A stretch of DNA of 64,000 nucleotides from Bartonella vinsonii subsp. berkhoffii ATCC 51672 (GTDB lineage: Bacteria; Pseudomonadota; Alphaproteobacteria; Rhizobiales; Rhizobiaceae), in assembly GCF_902825225.1 (NCBI RefSeq), contig NZ_CADEAK010000004.1, positions 1-64,000 on the forward strand, given 5' to 3'. Under the pieces are notes generated by a model that had not been told where the DNA came from, ran no database searches, and was given only the letters and a program-made list of their open reading frames with translations. The position numbers and the translations under genes were made by a program. This document shows positions 16,739 to 26,658 of this stretch, piece after piece (the stretch's first letter is position 1; every line of letters starts with the position of its first letter).

Positions 16739-18475
16739 TGGTATAATTCCACCCTTTTTAGATAAAATAGAGACTAATACACCTCATCTATAAGCTTAAG
16801 ATAAAATGATAAAAAAAATTGTAAACCAGAAAGAAACGAAATAATTGCCAATAAAAGCATTTTTTCGCACATATTTGTAATGCTAAGCGTGATGCTTCTT
16901 CAATTCATAAGAAGGAAGCCTATAATATCCCTCAGATTTTATTGTTACATATTTTTTAAATTGGCATTATTTTTTCAATTAACCAAAGCTATAAATATCA
17001 AAATCAACACATAAACCTTTTTTAGAAAAGATCTCAAACACGCAAATAAGTTCAAATAACAGCTTTTAAAAAGAAAAATTTAAATGATGTTGAACCGCAT
17101 AGACTGCTTGGTCTGTAAGCAAACAGAGTTTTCTCTATTAAATGAGAGCACTATTATAATATTTTGTTATTTTAGACATTTTTATTATATATTAATACAG
17201 CGGTTCAATAACAAATCAGATAAAGCGTATTGATAGATTTTAAACGAGATTTTGAACGGATCATACAATGCAATTAATGCATTTTTAAATGCAAAAGCGG
17301 TAGAAACAGTGGAAAGTAAAAAAATCTCATTATAAATGCTTACTTTTTTCTTAGCACTTAGTCTTTTCTTTTATTATTTTGCAAAAGTTTTTTGTCCAAA
17401 GATATGAACTGTATGCAAAAAAATCTCGCTCTTTTTTTTATCTCTACATCATCAATCGCATTAGACTTATGACCAATAAGAAATAACATCCGTATAGCCA
17501 TTAGGTTTATTGTACAACATCAGATTAAAGCATCATTTTTGTTTATTAAAAGGGAGGATATGAAGCTTTATTTGCTCTTTGCCCAGTTAGCCAAAATCAA
17601 AAAATAAGCTTATTACGGTTTTAATAATAATATAAGTAAATTATAATAAATTATAAAATATAATAATAATTAATGTAATAAAAGAGGTTATGGACATAAT
17701 TATAAAAAATAACTTTACTAGTGATAATAACTTTTTATTAGTTTATTTTTTACTGTAACCTTTGGATTCATAATACAAAACAATTGAGAATATAACAGTA
17801 ATTACAATTATGATTGAATGCAACACTTCTACAATAAAATTAATAAAGTTCATCCATATCAACAATGCCCAATATAACAATTAAAAACTAAAATATACAG
17901 ATATTTCAATAATATTCACCAATAGTACCCACTTGCCTGATATGAAGCTTTAATTATCCACTGTGTAGAGTTGAAAAAGTAGAAATACTGTTTACGTTTA
18001 TAAAAAAATATTTAGTTATTTATTAAATAATAAAGTCAAAAATATATTATAAAATACATAATAATTATAATTGATCATAATTTTATAGATTGACTCTAAG
18101 TAGGGAAATTTATTTTATAAAAATATATAATTAAAAGTACAAAAATATTTGTTGCAAATAATGCATTTTTAATAGTAAAAATGATTTCAATCATAATAAA
18201 TCATATTTTATATAGTATTTATTTATATATAAATTATTTAAATAAATGATCAATTAAATAAAAATTAATATAATAAAATAATATAAAAAATAAATCATTA
18301 ATAATAGTTAAATTAACCATAATAAATAAAATTTCCAAATTAAAACAGGATATTATAAATTAATGTATTTTTACTGAAAGCTATTTCTATAAAAATATGT
18401 AGACATATTTATTAATAATATGTCTAACATAACATTACTATAACTTTAGAGATATATTGCTAAATATTTCATAAA
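16739..18475. other. Very AT-rich gene desert
   Basis: About 1.7 kb without any supportable gene. From 17.6 kb on, composition becomes extreme; for example, 18241-18300 has only three G or C in 60 bases. Runs of TAATAA, AATAAA and similar words dominate. No tRNA, transposon end or CRISPR repeat was seen. It could be decayed accessory DNA. Confidence 0.6.
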
Positions 18476-18580
18476 TTATCTTAGACAAATATAAGCATGA
18501 TGCGTGGCTTCTATAGATCCCCCCACTAAACCGCCGTAGAAAGAGCCATCCGCAGCAGAAGACATGATAAGCGGTGCAGC

Positions 18581-18739
18581 TCAACCATCTGTTGCAACTG
18601 TCCCAGCTGCTCCCACTGCTGCTGCTGCTCCTACTGCTCCAACAGACGCCCCTAACGCTGCACCTGTTTCTCCTGTTGATTTTATTTCCTCCCAATAACT
18701 CGAAGGACTACAATCACGCGATGCGTTTGAACTACCCAT
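18581..18739 (-). CDS. Small Gly/Ala-zipper peptide ORF, interrupted by TGA
   Basis: A 52-codon frame starts at an ATG with a strong ribosome site (AAGAGGAG, 6 bases upstream). It begins MGSSNASRDCSPSSYWEEIK and continues with a hydrophobic run of G-x-x-x-G and A-x-x-x-G steps (GAALGASVGAVGAAAAVGAA). After the TGA at 18581-18583 the same frame continues for 34 codons (AAPLIMSSAADGSFYGG, GLVGGSIEATHHAY) to a TAA at 18476-18478, in the same style. The full reading would be about 87 residues, like a membrane-inserting peptide or bacteriocin-type Gly zipper. Function not known; the island is far richer in GC than its surroundings. Confidence 0.45.
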   Translation of the reverse strand: MGSSNASRDCSPSSYWEEIKSTGETGAALGASVGAVGAAAAVGAAGTVATDG

Positions 18740-19537
18740 TTTATTCTCCTCTTAATTACAAAAAACGTATTATTATGATACGGATAATTTACTATCATGC
18801 ATTATAGATCAATTTCAAATACATTTTTTATAAATAACAATAATAGTTCTATAAAAATAATAAATACATTATATTATTAATAATAAAATACAAATTATAT
18901 ATTTTAATTAAATAATAATACTATTTACAATACTGTCAAATATAAAATATTAATTAGAGCTTTCTCTTAATATAATCATAAAAGCAAATGAATCATTCAT
19001 CAGAAAGGTTAATATCTTTCTCTTGATTAATAAAAAACATCAAGAAATATATTCACACCGTCATCTAACTCAGTATTGTTGCTATTGTCATGCACATACT
19101 GGTTATTTCTTTTATTTTTCAGATGATTATCGATCCTACCTCACTATATCAATGCGTTGTCTGATAAAGATAATCATTGTTTTGCATATTAAAATGAGAA
19201 TCCTCAATATAGTAGGATTCTTTCATTTTCCCCTTTTATAATCAATCAAAAAAACATTCGCTTGTATATTACATGCATAATCTGTGTAAGGAATAAAATT
19301 CCTCTCATAAATCGTCTCAATGCAAGGATTATCACAACATCTTGTCATGCAGAAATCCTCTATACTATCTGTTAGCCCCGATGATTCTGCATTTTGTGTT
19401 GCATAATTCTTAGGCATTATGTCAGGAACTTCAAACGCTTATTCTACTACACTTTATGCATTTTATACTTAACGATTCTACGGAAGAATAAAAATACCAT
19501 ACGCTATAATCTTAGTTATGATTTTTCAAAGAATTGA
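18740..19537. other. Gene-free AT-rich stretch
   Basis: About 800 bases with no supportable gene. A 64-codon Cys-containing frame at 19223-19417 (minus strand, MPKNYATQNAESSG) has no ribosome site and no family match that I recognise. The stretch continues the AT-rich desert up to the autotransporter stop. Confidence 0.5.
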
Positions 19538-22249
19538 TTAAAAGCGATAGCGCAATCCACCAGAAAAACGAATTCCAGAAAAACCAGCCTTTGTAAGCTT
19601 ATGCTGATAGATCAGATCACTGTGAAGTGTAATCTTTGAAGAGAGTTGCGAATGAATACCAAATCCCGTTTCTAAAGAAGAACCGAAAGCACCCAACTGA
19701 AAAGCATCTTTAAAATGCACAAATTGTTTTTTTTCAAAACTATGTGCAAAATGAAGCTTTCCATAGAAAGAAATGCTGCGATCCTCTTTAGAGGTTGCAA
19801 GTGTTTTGGTTAAACGACCACCAACAAGCATCATCCATTGAATAGATTTTCCTATCTCAATATCAAAGTTATCAACATCATGGATATTATCAAACCGGAG
19901 ATATTGATAAATAAGCTGAACCTGCGGATCAAAAACAAGATCTTTATACCCTGCCATAAATGTCTTACCCGCAGACAAAGAAACATTCAGAGGATTTCCT
20001 TTTAATGTTGCCGTCTTGCCCCTTGTAGAGGTGAGAACATCACCTTTAAATAGACCATAGGATAAAAGTCCATCCACATAAAAACCAGCATCATGTTCCA
20101 CGCTACCATACGCTGTTATTAACCATTTATGAAAGAGACTTTTTTGACTTTGTTCAACATCCCGAGGGCACAAAGACATTTTCCCATAAGTCCCCATAAT
20201 TCCAAAAGACGTTATAGTATATGTATGCTCAATTGGTTTCAATGAAATACCCGCTTCTATGGTATGATAATCAAGATCACCTCCATAGCCATATTCAAGC
20301 GTAGAAAGATCCGAGATATAGTGATAACTTCCACCATAACCACGAACCGATAAAGCAAAAGCCTTATCACTTTCTAACAGCCCATTAGAAGAAGATCGCA
20401 TAATCTTCAATCGCTTGTTTTGGTTGCTAATATCCATCAATCCAGTATGAAATAAGGCATTCGGCAAGAGAAGATATGTTGAAACTTGCGGAACAACATC
20501 TCTTACTTTTGACGCAAAATGAGGTTGAATGTATTTCGCTTCGAGGCGAAAATCCCAAAAATCTGCATCACCTTTAACTAATCTTTGAGCAGTACGTGCA
20601 TTCCCAAGAGAAGAACTTGGACCATACGCATGGAGATAGTATTGGTAAGGTAAACCTCCCCATGTGATATAAGGGCTACTGAGCTGAAAAGAATCCTCTT
20701 CTGCTTTTCCAGAAACTTGAATCAATGAAATACTGTGCGTATTTTTATTGTCTGCTGCTTTCCCTTGATTTCCTAAAATAAACTGCACATGGACTGTCGT
20801 TTTTCCAGAAACATCACCATGAATTAAAAGCCTGTCAGTCTTCTGATCATTGAGTGAACCATCACTATTGAGAGATGTATTAAGATAAAGATGTGCATTT
20901 CCCTGTGCACTGTAAGCTTCCTCCTCTCCATTTCCAATACGAAGTGTCTGATACTCTTCGGCTATTGGAGTCTCGAAAGCAATAATACTATCAGAAAGTT
21001 TTACAAACGAAAGAGAGGAAATGACACGGTCCGAGTCCTGCAAATTTATCGTTTTTCTCTTCGTTAACAACCATTTTGAATCCCCTGTCAAATAAAGCTC
21101 AGCAGTAGAATCATCGGCAACGCGGGTCCCCCCTATCAGTGAAGAAGATTCAACCAACACCGCCATAGAAGATCCGTTTTCAGCTGTTAACAATAAATCT
21201 CCAGAGATCCTTGTACCTTCTGTGACGCCAATATAACCACTACTCTTATGACTATGAATAGCCGTACCATCTGGAACCTCAAAAGTCGTCTTTTTTAAAA
21301 AGACAATTCCTTGTTGGTAGCCATTGTCTCCTTTGTCCATATCAAAATGCATACCATGCTTGTTACCTGTCAGAGTAATTTTTGAATCCTCAAACTTAAC
21401 CCGAGAAACTAAAAGAGGCCCTTCCTCTCCAGCATTTGACCGCGCGCTAACATCTAATCCAATCCACAAACCACGAACATCGGTAGCAACAACATTGCTA
21501 TTCTTTAGAGAAAGAGAACCGTTCTGATTTACATTGAAAACTGCATAAGCAATGCTATCTTCTTCATTTATTTTACTATCTTTTGAAGTAATGGTAACAC
21601 CATCTAAAGTTACACGCCCCCTTATTCCTACATAAGCCGCAGCAACATCTGTCACATCAATTGCTCCACCCGACATCTTAATACTAGCATCAACACCACT
21701 GAAAAGAGCAGCTTTTGGGTCTCTATCCTGACCTTCGACTTTAATTTTTGTATCCGTTAAACTAACAGAAGCCCCTTGTTTGTCGGCGTGAACACCTAGT
21801 TGAGTAACCTCTACCGATCCACGACTGATCTCAATCGTTCCACTCTCAGCCTTGAGTCCTGTAGAAAAACCCTTTAAAGTTGAATCGCTCAAAACAACCT
21901 TTCCACTTTGTGAGGCAACCACACCATAGGTATCTTCTATATCATTGGTAGCTTCAACTGTCACATACATTGCCTGAATAAGCGTATTTTGTTGCTGTGC
22001 AACTATGGCAGCAGAGGATAGAAAAGAATTATCATCCTTTTTTTCAGAGGGGATCATAAACTGATATGTTTTATCAGCAATTATATGCTCTGTACCATCA
22101 CTACATCTATAAGGTAATTTGCTCTCACTACACGAAAGTGAGATAGACGGAGAACGTGCCTCAACATTTTCTATGTTTGATAAAAAAGAAAAAATAGTCC
22201 CTATAAAGACACATGAATATAAACGATTTTTAGATACTTTGATCATCAT
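19538..22249 (-). CDS. Type V autotransporter, Bartonella inducible/BafA-like family
   Basis: This 903-residue surface protein exports its own passenger. A signal peptide covers about residues 1-31 (cleavage near V-E-A-R). The mature start has a Cys pair (LSCSESKLPYRCSDGTEH). The passenger (about 75-450) is a beta-helix of short repeats such as GVVASQSGKVVLSDSTLKGF. A linker region leads to a C-terminal beta-barrel from about residue 640, ending GGLRYRF with the terminal Phe typical of autotransporters. The layout fits the Iba/BafA group of Bartonella, some of which are angiogenic or host-contact induced; which member is uncertain. A palindromic site lies upstream. Confidence 0.85.
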   Translation of the reverse strand: MMIKVSKNRLYSCVFIGTIFSFLSNIENVEARSPSISLSCSESKLPYRCSDGTEHIIADKTYQFMIPSEKKDDNSFLSSAAIVAQQQNTLIQAMYVTVEATNDIEDTYGVVASQSGKVVLSDSTLKGFSTGLKAESGTIEISRGSVEVTQLGVHADKQGASVSLTDTKIKVEGQDRDPKAALFSGVDASIKMSGGAIDVTDVAAAYVGIRGRVTLDGVTITSKDSKINEEDSIAYAVFNVNQNGSLSLKNSNVVATDVRGLWIGLDVSARSNAGEEGPLLVSRVKFEDSKITLTGNKHGMHFDMDKGDNGYQQGIVFLKKTTFEVPDGTAIHSHKSSGYIGVTEGTRISGDLLLTAENGSSMAVLVESSSLIGGTRVADDSTAELYLTGDSKWLLTKRKTINLQDSDRVISSLSFVKLSDSIIAFETPIAEEYQTLRIGNGEEEAYSAQGNAHLYLNTSLNSDGSLNDQKTDRLLIHGDVSGKTTVHVQFILGNQGKAADNKNTHSISLIQVSGKAEEDSFQLSSPYITWGGLPYQYYLHAYGPSSSLGNARTAQRLVKGDADFWDFRLEAKYIQPHFASKVRDVVPQVSTYLLLPNALFHTGLMDISNQNKRLKIMRSSSNGLLESDKAFALSVRGYGGSYHYISDLSTLEYGYGGDLDYHTIEAGISLKPIEHTYTITSFGIMGTYGKMSLCPRDVEQSQKSLFHKWLITAYGSVEHDAGFYVDGLLSYGLFKGDVLTSTRGKTATLKGNPLNVSLSAGKTFMAGYKDLVFDPQVQLIYQYLRFDNIHDVDNFDIEIGKSIQWMMLVGGRLTKTLATSKEDRSISFYGKLHFAHSFEKKQFVHFKDAFQLGAFGSSLETGFGIHSQLSSKITLHSDLIYQHKLTKAGFSGIRFSGGLRYRF

Positions 22250-22323
22250 TCTTTTTCAAACTTTCTTTCTTCTCAACAAAAACAAAAATGCAAGCAAAAA
22301 AAATATTTACAACTTACCTCACT

Positions 22324-22345
22324 ACGTATATTACGTATAATACGT
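22324..22345. promoter_or_regulatory. Overlapping palindromes upstream of the autotransporter
   Basis: Two perfect inverted repeats share four bases: ACGTA-TAT-TACGT (22324-22336) and ACGTAT-A-ATACGT (22333-22345). They lie 75-97 bases upstream of the autotransporter start, where a promoter is expected. The doubled symmetry suggests cooperative binding of a dimeric regulator. Confidence 0.55.
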
Positions 22346-22952
22346 TTCGCATTTTATGTAAAGTTAGAATAAAAAAAGTCATCGTTACTCATATTGATGA
22401 ACAATAACAAAAATCAGCAGGAAAATAGCCTTCATAAGCTTATAATGATAAAAACTACGCACAAGATAAAATAACACGCGTTTCTTCGTTAGGTCTTTTT
22501 GTTAGCAAGTGAAAATCTAAAAAATGCCCATACGCAATCTGTATAGCTCATTTTAATCTCCAAGCCTTTATATCTTAGAATAAAGCCGTTTTAAATTTTG
22601 TAATTTATACTGGAATCCTGCTTTACTCATGCATTCATAAACTAAAACATGTTCATGCACACGTAAGCGCATATCTTCAAAAAAAGCTAGAGTGATGTCC
22701 AGCCACATTTAAAAACTGCTTTTAATGATGAACTTATCAACACTTAAAGCTTTTCCCACAATGTTATATGGAGAAGACTGATGAGTACATTCCACCATAT
22801 TTAAGAAAGCTATCGCACTCAAATAATTTTATAATTTTTTTTGAAGAGATGTGTTTATGATGTGTTTATAATAAAATGGTTCAAAAGCCTGTTGATATTT
22901 TTCTACTTAATCTTTGGAAACAAGAAACACAGTATTTTGATGGTAGAATGAG
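22346..22952. other. Gene-free stretch
   Basis: About 600 bases with no supportable gene between the autotransporter control region and the lipoprotein terminator. No repeat or RNA gene was recognised. Confidence 0.5.
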
Positions 22953-22999
22953 AAAACAATCCCGCCATTCCAAGACAAAGCAAGAATATCGGGATTGTT
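22953..22999 (-). terminator. Terminator of the small lipoprotein gene
   Basis: AACAATCCCG (22955-22964) and CGGGATTGTT (22990-22999) form a perfect 10 bp stem. On the minus strand the stem is followed by T residues. It lies about 25 bases after the stop of the gene at 23022. Confidence 0.65.
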
Positions 23000-23021
23000 G
23001 TTTTGTAACTAACAAAAAAAT

Positions 23022-23456
23022 CTAAGGTTGGCATTCCGGCTGATCTGCATTTTTTTTACAATAAGGACTATTCAAACGTTTTTCTACACTTCGCTGTGGA
23101 ATGACAGCTTCAGGTTGACAAATGGGAAGTTTAGCATCTTTATACTTCTCACACCACTTCATTGCCCCCAATCTATGATGGAAACCTGCTTGTATCAAGC
23201 AAGCATCAATGGATGCATCCGCGTTGATTTTTTCATGGATATCAGAATAACTTTCTGAGATATTCAAGTCACTTTCTGAAGAAATACCAGAAGGGGTCGG
23301 CATTCCACATTCTAGTAATGCTTTTTTTATCTCAAGCTCATCTGCACCAGGTTTTTCCCACACATCTACAGCTGTCAGAGGAGTCTGATCTGCACCACAT
23401 CCAGTCATAGTGAACAAAACTATCCCAGTGAATAACAATTTGAAGATTTTTTTCAT
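23022..23456 (-). CDS. Small Cys-rich lipoprotein, unknown function
   Basis: Starting at the ATG at 23456 (ribosome site AGGAAG) gives 144 residues; longer in-frame starts upstream lack a ribosome site. MKKIFKLLFTGIVLFTMTGC is a clear lipoprotein signal, lipidated at Cys20. The mature part has Cys residues spaced in ALLECGMP, DACLIQAGFHHR, KWCEKYKDAKLPICQPE and PYCKKNADQPECQP, suggesting disulphides in the periplasm. The K-x-x-D-x-P-x-C-Q-P end resembles small phage or plasmid-encoded lipoproteins, but I cannot name the family. A remnant on the same strand lies upstream. Confidence 0.7.
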   Translation of the reverse strand: MKKIFKLLFTGIVLFTMTGCGADQTPLTAVDVWEKPGADELEIKKALLECGMPTPSGISSESDLNISESYSDIHEKINADASIDACLIQAGFHHRLGAMKWCEKYKDAKLPICQPEAVIPQRSVEKRLNSPYCKKNADQPECQP

Positions 23457-23589
23457 TTTTTCTTCCTGAATCATTTGAATAAATTGATACACGATGAAGT
23501 AATCCATACGTGCTCTACAGATCTCACTCTCATATACATAACAAATATGGACACTGGAAGACCCCTTCCACATTTCTCCATTCCTCTGT

Positions 23590-24060
23590 ATTCATATTAC
23601 TATCAGAGTGGATCTTATAGAAAAGATAAGAATTTTCATCAATATTTACACTAAAAATATTGTATTCTTATGAATTTTCCAATTAATATAGTTTTTCTTG
23701 TCTTTACTCAACTCATTTAATGTATTTTCCACGGTTTGTGCATTAGAATCTGGTCCATAAAAACGAAGCTCTGTTTTATCTGCTATCCCATGAATACCAT
23801 GTTTTTTAATCCAGAAAACAACTGCCCACCGTCATGTTACCCACGGGAATGTGCCTCAATATTTATACCAGAATTACCCTAGTGATACACAAATCTTGTA
23901 TCTCTTTTGTCGAATAACTCAGTCACCAAAAATCACTTTCCCTCTATTTCTGATAAATTTCTATCCCAAACTCTACTTCTCCTGTTTTAGTTTTTGGAAA
24001 ATCTGTAAAATAATAGAGGACCATTTTTATTATCAGCAAACTATATCTTATAGCGCGCCA
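23590..24060 (-). pseudogene. Decayed gene of unknown function
   Basis: On the minus strand broken frames show coding-like runs, for example FWIKKHGIHGIADKTELRFY followed by GPDSNAQTVENTLNELSKD and NYINWKI (about 23640-23820), and TKTGEVEFGIEIYQK near 23950. Stops and frame changes separate them. The pieces lie just upstream of the small lipoprotein on the same strand and may once have formed an operon with it. I do not recognise the family. From 24060 to 24597 nothing further is visible. Confidence 0.4.
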
Positions 24061-24597
24061 TATCGTCTGGCGAGATAAAAATGCCATTGTAGAACATATG
24101 GTAATGTCATCAGAGCCTGCTTTTAGCTACAGCTCTTCTTGAGCTGTTAAATAATAATATTAAGGAATGTATTTTCCATCTTCTAGAAGTTTTTCATTGT
24201 CTTTTAAAAGAATCTGATATGCTATCACGACATTACTCTCTACAAAAAACAATGGGAGTGATTAATTCAAAAATCCTCAAAAATGAGGACGAACGGTATT
24301 TTAATGGCCACATCACCGGATAAAATCCTAAATGGTTTTGATTGCTTTAAAAATCTCTAAGGGAGAATCCTGAGTTCCAAGTGTTCCTTGATGTTTTACC
24401 TGTGGAGCCACCAAGTGACCACTCTCTCAATACAGCTTGTAAGAAACCACGCTAACTGGCTATCATTAAGATTGGAAATACACCTCACATAATACGTATT
24501 TTTCAGAAAGATTCCATATCGATATAAGAAAAGATGTTGTTTTCGTAATTATATTTTTCCTATACAAAACGAAAATGAAAAACTTAAGGGTTTTCCT

Positions 24598-25207
24598 ATG
24601 ATTAATAATATTTACTGTGTTGGACGCAATTATGTTGAACATGCCCATGAACTAGGCAATGTTGTTGAAGATGAATCCCTTATATTTAGCAAGCCGAACA
24701 GTTCACTCGTTTTAGGAAATGAAATTTATCTTCTCGATTTTTCTAAAGAAATACATATCGAAACTGAAATTTCTGCTACGGATCTCAAAGGACACTTTTA
24801 TAGTTACTGAGGTGGAAGCTGAAGAATGCTATGATGCCATAGCAGTAGGTCTTGATCTCACAGCGAGAGATTTGCAAACAAAACTGAAAAACAAAAAGCT
24901 TCCTTGGCTTTTGTCTAAAGGATTCAAAAGAGCCGCATACGTCTCTGACTTCATAGACAAGGAAAAAATAAAAGATCCAATAACCTTTGAAATGAAGCTA
25001 AATGGAGAAACCAGACAACTTGGCAATACGGAAAATATAATATTTAGCTTTAGAAAAATAATATCATTTTTAAGTAGCTACATTCAGCTAGAGAATGGCG
25101 ATATAATATATACAGGCACTCCACAGGCAGTAGGTAAACTTTCTCAGTTTGATAGAATAGAATTATATATCGAAAATAAATTAATTTCAGAAATAAAGGT
25201 AAAATGA
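24598..25207 (+). pseudogene. Frameshifted fumarylacetoacetate hydrolase-family enzyme
   Basis: The first frame gives [20 protein letters not shown], then [12 protein letters not shown], as in FAH-family 2-oxo acid hydrolases (YcgM type), and stops at 24810. A second frame continues from about 24800: DAIAVGLDLTARDLQTKLKN, LPWLLSKGFK, then L-E-N-G-D-I-I-Y-T-G-T-P-Q-A-V-G-K, the usual C-terminal motif. A base change near 24780-24800 separates them and disturbs the region that should hold the E-x-E metal site. It overlaps a LysE gene by ATGA, so it was part of an operon. Confidence 0.75.
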
Positions 25208-25853
25208 ATCATCAAATACTGACCTTTTTTATAGTTTCATTTTTTTTGGTCATATCACCTGGGCCGAATATGGCCCTTATAATCGATAATGCAACGAGAC
25301 TGGGAAAAAAGAACGGATTTGCTAACGTTGCAGGACTTTGTACAGCAACATATGTGCATGGGGTATTTTCCATACTAGGTGTATCAGCAATCCTTCTCAA
25401 CGACAAAACACTCTTTTTTAGTAAAACTAATGGATGGCTACTATTTATTATACATGGGAATTAAATCTCTTAAATCTGGAATTAACAGCTTAAATTCAAA
25501 AGAAATAATATCAAAGATATGAAAATCATTCTGTAAGTCAAGTAAAGATTTTAACCAGTTACATAGACGGTATTATGACACAAATACTAAACCCTAAAGT
25601 ATCAATATTCTACATAGCTGCTTTCCCAAAATTCTTGTCTTCAGGCAGTGGCATTAAAAAAGGATTTGAACTTGTGACAATACATTCCTTCAACATATTT
25701 GTATGGTTTACTTTGATGACCATTTTTATATCATTTGCTCATGCAATTTTTAAAAAGCAACGCGTAAAAGGATATATGAATATAGCAACGAGAACAGTTT
25801 TATCTCTGTTTTCTTTTTTCATTTTTTTTTGGATAAATTCATCTTTACTATAA
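25204..25853 (+). pseudogene. Frameshifted LysE/RhtB-family amino acid exporter
   Basis: The N-terminal frame has the LysE signature VISPGPNMALIIDNATRLGK and runs to 25464. Near 25446 the frame breaks; YMGIKSLKSGINSLNS continues in another frame, and a second break near 25515 leads into QILNPKVSIFYIAAFPKFLS, the typical second-half motif. Three frames are needed for about 210 residues. LysE proteins export amino acids or analogues. Its pairing with an FAH-family gene suggests a lost small-molecule pathway. Confidence 0.75.
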
Positions 25854-26005
25854 TAAGTTGTAAAATTGGCAGATCAATCGTCCCATAATTTTTTTCTACC
25901 ACTCTAACAGCAATATCCCCCTTGTCAGAACTTATACCCCTACCGGTTCTTTCTTATTTTTCTGTATAGCGCAACAATAAATTAATCTAATGAACTCTTC
26001 AAATT

Positions 26006-26330
26006 TTAATAATTAAACTTAAGGATGGTCTCTTGAGAAATAATTTTAGCTACACCAGTTGCCTCCCTACCACCAAGAGGCGCTATAAATTGCAGAGTAT
26101 TATCACTCATATATCTATAAAAAGTCCGCTGCTCATAGCTGTTTCCAATACTGATTGATAATGAAAAAACTATAGATTTCTTACTTCCTTTGTACAAACT
26201 AAAGCAACGGCCTTCTCTTTATGATATCCAATAAAGTGATGCGGAAATCATTCAACAGTTACATTTTTTCTTAAACCAAGATGATAACTCTATACTCTAT
26301 TCAACTGAAAAAAATATTTCTTCATTATGA
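26006..26330 (-). pseudogene. Remnant of an unknown gene
   Basis: A minus-strand frame ends in YEQRTFYRYMSDNTLQFIAP then LGGREATGVAKIISQETI (stop 26006). Just upstream in another frame reads FPHHFIGYHKEKAVALVCTK. Together they look like a small decayed gene. There is no ribosome site and no recognised family. The rest of 25854-26658 appears empty apart from the cycA promoter region. Confidence 0.3.
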
Positions 26331-26658
26331 CATCTAAAACAACTATAGCACTTAACTTATGGGATTCTCATAACCCATAAACAATCCCTTATAACTGTTT
26401 AAAACGACTGCCAATATGAAGTCTTTTTATGAACCATTTATCCGTCATCTAAGCTATAACTAAAACTCTGTCCGCAAGCATCTGTCACATTGTTCTAGAG
26501 TAAAATAGCCTACCTTTGTTGGTTTCATATGCTTTTATCCACATGAAAACATAAAAAATGTTTTTTCCCTTTACTCCTCATTTATATCATGCTTCGATAC
26601 CAGATATCACCTTTTTCAGTGTAAGAATCTTAAATAATTAAAAGGGAACCCCTAAAAA

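Noticed and set aside
17640-18440. Possible replication origin in the AT-rich stretch
   Set aside because: No clustered DnaA boxes or iterons were seen, and the flanking genes are not typical of the origin region.
18574-18807. Leu-rich plus-strand ORF opposite the Gly/Ala ORF
   Set aside because: The poly-Leu run is the antisense reading of Gly/Ala codons; the minus-strand frame has the ribosome site.
19223-19417. 64-codon Cys-containing ORF on the minus strand
   Set aside because: No ribosome site and no recognisable family; not enough to call a gene.
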